From Marinilabiliaceae bacterium UBA5488 (GTDB taxonomy: Bacteria > Bacteroidota > Bacteroidia > Bacteroidales > Marinilabiliaceae), in contig DIPM01000015.1 in NCBI GenBank assembly GCA_002427105.1, positions 1-50,615 of the forward strand: a DNA stretch of 50,615 nt, given 5' to 3'. The stretch's first letter is position 1, and every line of letters starts with the position of its first letter. Shown here one piece after another: positions 17,012 to 23,942 of the stretch. A program made the translations under genes and the position numbers. Under the pieces are notes generated by a model. That model worked only from the letters and a program-made list of their open reading frames with translations. It searched no databases and had not been told where the DNA came from.

Positions 17012-18345
17012 CCCGTTTGAATAACCTTTATATCAAACTTACTGAAATCTATGCCCTTATTGTAGCGGGGAACTACTATTGTTTTAAAACCCAGTTTCTC
17101 GGCTTCACTGATACGCTGCTCGATGCGGGTAACGGGTCGGATCTCGCCCGACAGACCCACTTCACCCGTCAGGCATACATCCCGCGAGACGGGTAAATCG
17201 GTATTAGACGATAGTATTGCACTTACAACGGCCAAATCAATAGCAGGGTCAGTTACCTTTAATCCTCCGGCAATATTGAGAAAGACATCCTTGGCAGCAA
17301 GCTTAAAGCCGGCACGCTTTTCGAGAACTGCCAACAGCATGTTTAACCTTCTCAAATCAAAACCGGTAGATGACCTTTGAGGATTACCGTAGGCAGCTGT
17401 GCTGGCCAAAGCCTGAACCTCAATCAGGAAGGGCCTCATCCCTTCAATGGCGGCACATATTGCTATGCCGCTCATATCCTCATCCTGATGAGCCAGCAAC
17501 ATCTCGCTAGGGTTGGACACTTCTCTTAATCCGCTTCCCTGCATTTCAAAGATTCCCAGTTCAGAGGTTGAACCAAAGCGATTTTTTACCGAGCGGATGA
17601 TCCTGTACATATAGTTGCGGTCGCCTTCAAACTGAAGCACCACATCAACCATGTGTTCCAAAACTTTTGGACCGGCCAGACTTCCTTCCTTATTAATATG
17701 GCCGATAAGCAGAACCGGCAGGTTTCTCTCCTTGGCAACGCGCAGTATTGCAGCAGTAGATTCCCTAATTTGCGAAACACTTCCGGGTGCCGATTCTATT
17801 CCCTCTCTTTCCAGAGTTTGAATAGAATCAACTATAAGGATATCTGGTTTTTCCTGATTAACATGATTAAGAATCCGTTCGAGAGAAGTCTCACTAAGCA
17901 CCAGGCAGTGGCTGGCATTGTCGGGCATAAGCCTGTTGGCGCGCAGCTTAATCTGCTGTGGGCTCTCTTCACCCGACACGTAGAGGATTTTGCAGTGAGT
18001 CAGCTTTAAGGCCATCTGCAAGACCAGAGTAGATTTGCCAATGCCCGGTTCGCCTCCCAGCAGAACAATAGAACCCGGAACCATGCCGCCGCCAAGAACA
18101 CGGTTTAATTCATCCATTCCGGTATCAATACGAGGCAGTTTGTCAACTTCAATGCCGCTAACCGGCACAGGCTTTGCCCTGGGGGCATCCTCGGCTCCGA
18201 TAAAGACATCTGATTTAGCCTTGCCGGTAATGACCACCTCTTCAACAAAAGTGTTCCATTCGCCGCAAGAATAGCATTTTCCAATCCATTTTGAAGATTC
18301 AGAACCACAATTCTGACAAACAAATACCGACTTAGTTTTGGCCAT
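16975..18345 (-). CDS. radA: DNA repair protein RadA
   Basis: RecA-like ATPase that promotes branch migration during recombinational repair. Seen in order: N-terminal zinc finger (C10, C13, C25, C28), Walker A 'GEPGIGKST' at 97-106, the RadA-specific KNRFG motif at 254-258, and a C-terminal Lon-protease-like domain ('GGLKVTDPAIDLAVV', 'TGEVGLSGEIRPV'). 456 residues, standard length. A short palindrome sits upstream of the start at 18364-18378. Convergent with the PBP gene. Confidence 0.97.
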   Translation of the reverse strand: MAKTKSVFVCQNCGSESSKWIGKCYSCGEWNTFVEEVVITGKAKSDVFIGAEDAPRAKPVPVSGIEVDKLPRIDTGMDELNRVLGGGMVPGSIVLLGGEPGIGKSTLVLQMALKLTHCKILYVSGEESPQQIKLRANRLMPDNASHCLVLSETSLERILNHVNQEKPDILIVDSIQTLEREGIESAPGSVSQIRESTAAILRVAKERNLPVLLIGHINKEGSLAGPKVLEHMVDVVLQFEGDRNYMYRIIRSVKNRFGSTSELGIFEMQGSGLREVSNPSEMLLAHQDEDMSGIAICAAIEGMRPFLIEVQALASTAAYGNPQRSSTGFDLRRLNMLLAVLEKRAGFKLAAKDVFLNIAGGLKVTDPAIDLAVVSAILSSNTDLPVSRDVCLTGEVGLSGEIRPVTRIEQRISEAEKLGFKTIVVPRYNKGIDFSKFDIKVIQTGKIEEAFRQLFA

Positions 18346-18363
18346 TTTTTGTTAATGTAAATC

Positions 18364-18378
18364 CTCTTTGTTAAAGAG
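18364..18378 (-). promoter_or_regulatory. Palindrome in the radA leader
   Basis: CTCTTT-GTT-AAAGAG forms a perfect six-base stem 19-33 bases ahead of the radA ATG, at the same distance as the hairpins ahead of topA and metK. Operator or leader hairpin; function unknown. Confidence 0.35.
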
Positions 18379-18463
18379 TGCAATTTACAAATAGAAAAAC
18401 AATAAACAGCTAAGAGTATTCAATGCAGATAAAAATCGCCGGCAAACATTCGGAATTAGACTC

Positions 18464-18814
18464 TTAGATAAGTCTGTTGGAGGCAGTATCAGGAAAAATA
18501 AAGATGGGTTTAAATGTTTTGGCCTCTTCTATCGGAATAATAGCATAAGTAATAATGATAACTATATCGCCCACAGCGACCTTGCGGGCAGCAGCTCCGT
18601 TGAGGCAAATAACCCCTGAACCGCGTTCACCCTTAATAACATAGGTCTCAATACGTTCACCATTGTTATTATTAACTACTTGAACCTTTTCGTTCTCAAA
18701 AATATTGGCAGCCTCCATCAATTCCTCATCGATAGTGATGCTACCGACATAATTGAGATTGGCCTCCGTAACTGTTACATTATGTAACTTTGATTTGACG
18801 ACATGAATGTTCAT
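18464..18814 (-). CDS. panD: Aspartate 1-decarboxylase proenzyme
   Basis: Pyruvoyl enzyme that makes beta-alanine from aspartate for pantothenate and CoA synthesis. The self-cleavage site Gly-Ser is intact at residues 24-25 in 'LNYVGSITID'; cleavage would create the pyruvoyl group on the new N-terminus. 116 residues, the usual length, with 'ERGSGVICLNGAAAR' conserved. It follows panC by two bases, so the two pathway genes are almost certainly one transcript. Confidence 0.97.
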   Translation of the reverse strand: MNIHVVKSKLHNVTVTEANLNYVGSITIDEELMEAANIFENEKVQVVNNNNGERIETYVIKGERGSGVICLNGAAARKVAVGDIVIIITYAIIPIEEAKTFKPIFIFPDTASNRLI

Positions 18815-18816
18815 GA

Positions 18817-19665
18817 CTAGTTTTTTTTGTAAACCACATTATCAATCAGCCTGATTTCACCGGCAAATACCGCAATGCATCCCACTACGTAATCACTCTC
18901 TCCCCACGCCTTAAGGCTCTGCAGGGTGTTTCCGTCCACCACGTTGAAATACTCAACTTTCAACTCCGGTGAAGCATTAACCGTATCAATAACATACTTA
19001 ACCGTATCCTCAACATCATGAGAAGCGGCAAATTTACAAGATTCTGACAATGTTCGCGCTATTACAGGCGCACTATTTCGCTGTTGCTCGTTTAAGAGCA
19101 TGTTTCGGGAACTCATGGCCAGACCGTCAGCCTCCCTAACTATGGGACATCCAACAATTTCTATGCCCGAATTCAATTGCCTGACTAATTCGCGTACTAT
19201 AGCTAACTGCTGAAAATCCTTTTCTCCAAAAAATGCCTTATCGGGCTGTACAATATCAAACAGTCGGCTAACAACCTGAGCTACTCCCCTAAAATGGCCG
19301 GGTCTGTAATAACCTTCCATCACCTTATCAATCTGTCCGAAATCAAACTCCCGATTGTCGGGTTCAGGATATATCTCTTTAACAGTTGGTGCAAAAATAA
19401 GTTCACAGGCCGTATCGGCCAACAGCTTTGCATCTTTGTGTATATCACGTGGATAGCGCTCCAAATCCATGGCGTTGTTAAACTGAGTAGGGTTGACAAA
19501 TATACTCACAATAACAACATCAGTGTTTTTGCCGGCGATATTAACCAGGGAAATATGACCCTTATGCAAGGCTCCCATGGTCGGGACAAAGCCGATACTC
19601 TTAGCTGCTTTTTTCAGCGCCTCAACTTTGGCAGAGAGCGAAGATGATGATGTAATTATTTCCAT
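18817..19665 (-). CDS. panC: Pantothenate synthetase
   Basis: Joins pantoate and beta-alanine with ATP to give pantothenate. Seen: the nucleotide-binding 'VPTMGALHKGHISLV' near residue 27, 'FVNPTQFN', 'FFGEKDFQQLAIVRELV' and 'SSRNMLL'. About 282 residues from the ATG at 19665; the frame also has a TTG two codons upstream. It is the first gene of panC-panD. The divergent GT5-like gene has a good promoter at 19817-19848. Confidence 0.97.
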   Translation of the reverse strand: MEIITSSSSLSAKVEALKKAAKSIGFVPTMGALHKGHISLVNIAGKNTDVVIVSIFVNPTQFNNAMDLERYPRDIHKDAKLLADTACELIFAPTVKEIYPEPDNREFDFGQIDKVMEGYYRPGHFRGVAQVVSRLFDIVQPDKAFFGEKDFQQLAIVRELVRQLNSGIEIVGCPIVREADGLAMSSRNMLLNEQQRNSAPVIARTLSESCKFAASHDVEDTVKYVIDTVNASPELKVEYFNVVDGNTLQSLKAWGESDYVVGCIAVFAGEIRLIDNVVYKKN

Positions 19666-19816
19666 TAACAACTATTAAAGAAAAACGCGGCAAAATAACT
19701 GAATAAAAACCAAACAATAAAAATTAGACCATTAAAAATTCTGAATATCCCCAAATAAAATGCCTCCTTTGATTTAAAGATAAGTCAAAAACGGTAGAGT
19801 TTCAAGGATAACTATC

Positions 19817-19848
19817 TTTGTTTTAGATGCATATTTTTTGTACTTTTG
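19817..19848 (+). promoter_or_regulatory. Promoter of the GT5-like gene
   Basis: TTTG at 19817-19820, exactly 20 bases, then TACTTTTG at 19841-19848. This matches the Bacteroidota sigma-ABfr consensus (TTTG / TAnnTTTG). The start codon lies 33 bases downstream. Confidence 0.65.
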
Positions 19849-19880
19849 TCGGGAATATGCATTAATTTTTAAAACACACA

Positions 19881-20681
19881 ATGGAAAAGACCAAAGTCCT
19901 ATTCATCTCTCAGGAAATAACTCCCTACCTCCCCGAAAGTGAACTATCTACAATAGCGCGCAATCTACCACAGGGGATCCAGGAAAAAGAGAAAGAGATT
20001 AGAACCTTTATGCCGCGCTTTGGATCCATAAACGAGAGAAGAAATCAACTTCATGAAGTTATAAGGCTGTCGGGAATGAATCTGATTATTAACGACACCG
20101 ACCATCCACTGATTATTAAGGTAGCCTCTATTCAGGCTGCCCGCATGCAGGTATATTTTATCGATAACGACGACTATTTTCAAAGAAAATTTACAATCGC
20201 AGATGATGATGGCATCGAATTTGCTGATAACGACGAGCGCGCGGTATTTTTCGCACGCGGAGTGATTGAGACAATCAAGAAGTTACGATGGGCACCGGAT
20301 GTTGTTCATTGTCAGGGTTGGTTTACTGCCCTGGCTCCCATCCTGATTAAAAAGACAATGAATGATGACCCGTTTTTTGCTAATGCAAAAATCGTCTATT
20401 CATTATACAACGATGCTTTTGAAAAGCCTCTCGACAGCAGCATAAAAGCTAAGGTAAAGGCGATGGGTGTTGCCGAAAAAGATTTAAAGCTTTTGGCTCA
20501 GCCCGATTATTTAAATCTCAGCAAATTGGCAATTAATATGTCGGACGGCATTATTAAGGGCAGTGCTGAGGTTAACGAGGAGCTTGAGAAGTATGCCCTG
20601 GAATCGGGTAAACCCTATCTTGATTTTCAAGGAGAAGAAGGATATATAGATGCTTACAATGATTTTTACGATTCATTGTAA
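19881..20681 (+). CDS. Glycogen/starch synthase N-domain-like protein
   Basis: Resembles the N-terminal (acceptor-side) domain of GT5 glycogen/starch synthases: 'VLFISQEITPYLPESELS', 'EIRTFMPRFGSINERR', 'YFIDNDDYFQRK', 'DNDERAVFFARGVIETI' and 'DVVHCQGWFTALAPI' line up with family motifs. It stops at 266 residues, whereas a full GT-B synthase is near 480; the C-terminal half that binds ADP- or UDP-glucose is missing and is not found in the other frames downstream. The usual KxGG ADP-glucose motif near the N-terminus is also absent ('FISQEITPY'). It lies between panC and a DUF4270 lipoprotein gene. Enzymatic activity alone is doubtful. Confidence 0.7.
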   Translation: MEKTKVLFISQEITPYLPESELSTIARNLPQGIQEKEKEIRTFMPRFGSINERRNQLHEVIRLSGMNLIINDTDHPLIIKVASIQAARMQVYFIDNDDYFQRKFTIADDDGIEFADNDERAVFFARGVIETIKKLRWAPDVVHCQGWFTALAPILIKKTMNDDPFFANAKIVYSLYNDAFEKPLDSSIKAKVKAMGVAEKDLKLLAQPDYLNLSKLAINMSDGIIKGSAEVNEELEKYALESGKPYLDFQGEEGYIDAYNDFYDSL

Positions 20682-20735
20682 CATCCTTAAAAATTATTGT
20701 CACTAACAATAGTATAAATAATCAACTTAGATTGT

Positions 20736-22211
20736 ATGCCGAACAAAACAAAAAGGCTTATCAAATTGTCCTTATCAGGCTTTTTCTCATTGTTATTAAT
20801 ATGGTCATGTGAAAACGACCCTGCAAGCATTGGTTTGGATACTCTTCCAACATCTGATATCTTAAATGCAAACAGCATCACTGAAAAAATATACGGCCTA
20901 AATCAGCTTCCGGATCGAGTGGTATCAGATAATCATAACAATTCTGCCTCTGCTGTTTTGGGATATTTCAAGGATCCGCAGTTTGGCATCGTCAAGGCTG
21001 ACTTTGTGACTGAAGTGACACTTTCTAATACTAAGCTTCCATCCTTTATCTATAATAGTGAAACCGGAGAAGAGGATGCCAACAAGTTCTTTCCTGATTC
21101 GCTTGTCTTACATCTTGCTTATGGTTATGAAAACTGGTATGGTGATGAAAAAGCCAAACATAAGATTCAAATTTACGAGCTTGCTGAGCGTTTGGATATC
21201 GCCGATTCAGAGCACCGTTACTACAGCAACTACGAAATACTTGGCAAACACTATAGCAAATTGTTGGCCGAAAAAGAGTTTTCGGCATTTGGAGCCGTAG
21301 CCGACACTATGACCGATTCAATTTGGGGAAGTCTTAAGAATGCTCCTTATATTATGAAAATCAGGTTAGATGACGAACTGGCCGGGAAACTGTTCAGTCT
21401 CTCTAAAAACCAACTTAGCGACCCCAATTCGCTAAAGGACGCGTTTAATGGATTATACATTACTACAGCCGGGCCCGAAAATCCTGCCAACTTTACAGGT
21501 TCTCTGACAAATTTCAGCATGATGCAAGGATATTCCAAGCTGGTACTGCATTATCGCAAAGAACTTAGAGAACTGAGCGATGATAATGAAGAGGGAAAGC
21601 TAATACAAGTAACTCCGCTGAGCTATACCTTCCCGATAAATAAAGGAGCGAGGTTTTTTAATCGTTACACTCATCAATATACTTCGGAGGTGGAATGGGA
21701 GAGTACTGATGCAAGCCGTCTGATGGTTCAAGGTCTTGCCGGCTCCTACTCCAAGATCGATTTAAGTGAAATGATAACTCTTTGGGCAGATTCGCTGTCA
21801 AACAATCAAGACAGTGAGCTTGCCTATGGTATTAGCGGCGTTGACCTCGTTTTTTATGTTGACACCCTTCAGGATATAGATGAACTAAGAACTCCTATAA
21901 GCTCTACTCTAAGCATCAGGCATCAGGATGAAAATGGAAATCCGGTTTATGCCGGCGGAACCGACAAAAATGATAAAGCAGTAAGCGCTTTCTTATACCC
22001 ATCAGCCAGCTACGATAAAGCCAGCAACAGCTATACCTTTAAAATGAATCAGGAGTACTTTCAAAAGGCAGCAACAGGCGAAATAGAGATCAAGCCCTTT
22101 TATCTTTATCTACCGGCATCTTCTTATAATTTCAACCGGGTAATGCTTTTCAACAAGCACGAAGAACACCATCCCAAGCTGAAAGTCAAATATGTAAAAT
22201 ATAGCAAGTAG
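20736..22211 (+). CDS. DUF4270 family lipoprotein
   Basis: Predicted lipoprotein of 491 residues with a signal peptide ending LLLIWSC and a following 'ENDPASIGLDTLP', typical of the DUF4270 family of Bacteroidota. The body is rich in beta-strand patterns with 'YFKDPQFGIVKADFVTEV' and repeated 'LVLHY'-like strands. Function unknown for the family. It starts 54 bases after the GT5-like gene on the same strand, so co-transcription from the 19817 promoter is likely. It is convergent with ribE. Confidence 0.8.
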   Translation: MPNKTKRLIKLSLSGFFSLLLIWSCENDPASIGLDTLPTSDILNANSITEKIYGLNQLPDRVVSDNHNNSASAVLGYFKDPQFGIVKADFVTEVTLSNTKLPSFIYNSETGEEDANKFFPDSLVLHLAYGYENWYGDEKAKHKIQIYELAERLDIADSEHRYYSNYEILGKHYSKLLAEKEFSAFGAVADTMTDSIWGSLKNAPYIMKIRLDDELAGKLFSLSKNQLSDPNSLKDAFNGLYITTAGPENPANFTGSLTNFSMMQGYSKLVLHYRKELRELSDDNEEGKLIQVTPLSYTFPINKGARFFNRYTHQYTSEVEWESTDASRLMVQGLAGSYSKIDLSEMITLWADSLSNNQDSELAYGISGVDLVFYVDTLQDIDELRTPISSTLSIRHQDENGNPVYAGGTDKNDKAVSAFLYPSASYDKASNSYTFKMNQEYFQKAATGEIEIKPFYLYLPASSYNFNRVMLFNKHEEHHPKLKVKYVKYSK

Positions 22212-22215
22212 CACA

Positions 22216-22244
22216 ATTAAGGGAGGTACTATGCCTCCCTTAAT
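22216..22244. terminator. Perfect hairpin at the DUF4270/ribE junction
   Basis: ATTAAGGGAGG (22216-22226) pairs perfectly with CCTCCCTTAAT (22234-22244) over a seven-base loop. The ribE stop codon is in the loop. There is no U-tract on either strand, so it may stabilise 3' ends rather than terminate alone. Confidence 0.5.
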
Positions 22245-22837
22245 GCTATTATCCTGCTGATATATTTTCCTACTATATCAAATTCCAAATTAACAACACT
22301 TCCCGGTTTAATCTGATGAAAATTAGTGTATTCATAAGTGTAGGGAATGATCGCAACTGAGAAACTGTCGGCTTTGCTGTTTACAACAGTCAGGCTGACT
22401 CCGTTAACACAAACTGAGCCCTTTTCAACCGTCATATAACCCTGCTTGGCAAGCTCCTTGCTAATATCATAACGAAAAGTAAAATACCAGCTTCCATCTG
22501 ATTCCCTAACATCAGTACAGCGCGCTGTCTGATCTACATGACCCTGGACAATATGCCCGTCGAGGCGCCCATTCATAAGAATGCTTCTTTCGAGGTTTAC
22601 TTTATCGCCAACGGCCAGCAATCCTAAGTTAGATTTCTGAAGGGTCTCCTGAATAGCTGTTACGGTGTAAATATCTCCCTCAATTTTAACGACTGTAAGG
22701 CATACTCCATTATGAGATATGCTCTGGTCAATCTTAAGCTCTTGGCTAAATGAGCACTTGAGTGAGAGATTAAGATTACCCTTATCTTTTTCTACTCTCA
22801 CAACGCTTGCTGCCTCTTCTACTATGCCTGAAAACAT
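22229..22837 (-). CDS. ribE: Riboflavin synthase, alpha subunit
   Basis: Dismutates two 6,7-dimethyl-8-ribityllumazine molecules into riboflavin. Seen: the N-terminal 'MFSGIVEEAA' and two tandem lumazine-binding repeats, each with an 'NGVCLTVV' or 'NGVSLTVV' motif, at about residues 1-95 and 96-195. 202 residues, standard. No FMN riboswitch is visible in the short upstream region. Divergent from the epimerase gene. Confidence 0.96.
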   Translation of the reverse strand: MFSGIVEEAASVVRVEKDKGNLNLSLKCSFSQELKIDQSISHNGVCLTVVKIEGDIYTVTAIQETLQKSNLGLLAVGDKVNLERSILMNGRLDGHIVQGHVDQTARCTDVRESDGSWYFTFRYDISKELAKQGYMTVEKGSVCVNGVSLTVVNSKADSFSVAIIPYTYEYTNFHQIKPGSVVNLEFDIVGKYISRIIALREA

Positions 22838-22895
22838 GAATATAAATTTAGTTTCTGATTGATGATTCTTCGTGTAATAAAATTGAATGTGCTAA

Positions 22896-22927
22896 TTTAG
22901 TAACATTTTCTGAAACTGTTAAATTTG
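22896..22927 (+). promoter_or_regulatory. Possible promoter immediately ahead of the epimerase gene
   Basis: TTTA at 22896-22899, 20 bases, then TAAATTTG at 22920-22927. The ATG follows only four bases after this box, which would give a leaderless or nearly leaderless transcript. Confidence 0.35.
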
Positions 22928-22931
22928 AATT

Positions 22932-23942
22932 ATGATATTAGTAAGCGGGGGAACGGGATTGGTCGGCTCACATCTGTTATTTCATCTTACGGAGCAAGGC
23001 AATAGGGTAAGAGCAATATACAGGAACAAAAAGAATATTGCAGAAACTGAAAGAATATTCAGATTCTACACGCCGGATGCACAAGCCTGTTTAGATTTGA
23101 TAGAATGGATTGAAGCGGATATCACTGATTATTTTGCCATCGAGGATGCACTCGAGGGTATAGAACAAGTGTATCATGCTGCGGCCAAAGTATCATTTAA
23201 CCCGCACGAATCAGCACGAATGCTGGAAGTAAACACTCAAGGTACAGCCAATTTGATGAATGCTTGTCTGCATGCCGGGATTAAAAAGGTTTGCTATGTA
23301 AGTTCTATCTCGTCGCTTGGCAAATCTCCTGACAATGCTCCAATTGATGAAAAAGTAGAGTGGCAGCAGGATGACTACCGCTCGGCATATTCTTACAGCA
23401 AATTCAGAGCCGAAATGGAAGTGTGGCGTGCTTCAAAGGAAGGGCTTCCCGTGGTTGTTGTAAATCCTTCCGTTATTATTGGTCCTGTAAACTGGTTGAG
23501 AAGTAGCGGCAGACTTTTCTACTCGATCAAACGGGGCCTTCCGTTTTACACCTCCGGCGTTAACGGCTATGTTGATGTTAGAGACGTGGCTCGCGCCGTG
23601 GTAATGCTAATGGAAAGCGAAACAGTAAATGAGCGCTACGTTCTAAATGGAGAGAATCTTTCATACAAAGAATTCTTTAGCATGATAGCCGATGCCCTGG
23701 GTAAAAAAGCCCCACGGATAAAGGCCTCACGACTCCTTACCGAACTGGGATGGCGCACCAACCTGGTTCTCTGCTTTATTGCCCGCAAGGCTCCGGCTAT
23801 AACCAAAGACACGGCACGTACGGCACAAACTGTCTCACGCTATTCTTCTGAAAAAATCATCAGGGACTTTAACTTTCAATTTACCCCTATCAAAGAGGCG
23901 ATTGACAACGCTGCAAGATGGTTTAAAGAGTTGGACAAATGA
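22932..23942 (+). CDS. NAD(P)-dependent epimerase/reductase (extended SDR)
   Basis: Rossmann-fold protein of the extended short-chain dehydrogenase family, acting on a sugar nucleotide or similar substrate. Seen: dinucleotide motif 'GGTGLVGSHLL' at residues 6-16, 'VYHAAAKVSF', and the catalytic YxxxK in 'YSYSKFRAE'. 336 residues. Its stop codon overlaps the ATG of the class A PBP gene by four bases, so the pair is translationally coupled. This pairing suggests an envelope-related role, but no specific substrate can be read from the sequence. Confidence 0.85.
   Translation: MILVSGGTGLVGSHLLFHLTEQGNRVRAIYRNKKNIAETERIFRFYTPDAQACLDLIEWIEADITDYFAIEDALEGIEQVYHAAAKVSFNPHESARMLEVNTQGTANLMNACLHAGIKKVCYVSSISSLGKSPDNAPIDEKVEWQQDDYRSAYSYSKFRAEMEVWRASKEGLPVVVVNPSVIIGPVNWLRSSGRLFYSIKRGLPFYTSGVNGYVDVRDVARAVVMLMESETVNERYVLNGENLSYKEFFSMIADALGKKAPRIKASRLLTELGWRTNLVLCFIARKAPAITKDTARTAQTVSRYSSEKIIRDFNFQFTPIKEAIDNAARWFKELDK

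Noticed and set aside
22838..22931. FMN riboswitch upstream of ribE
   Set aside because: The gap to the divergent epimerase gene is under 100 bases and contains none of the conserved FMN aptamer segments.
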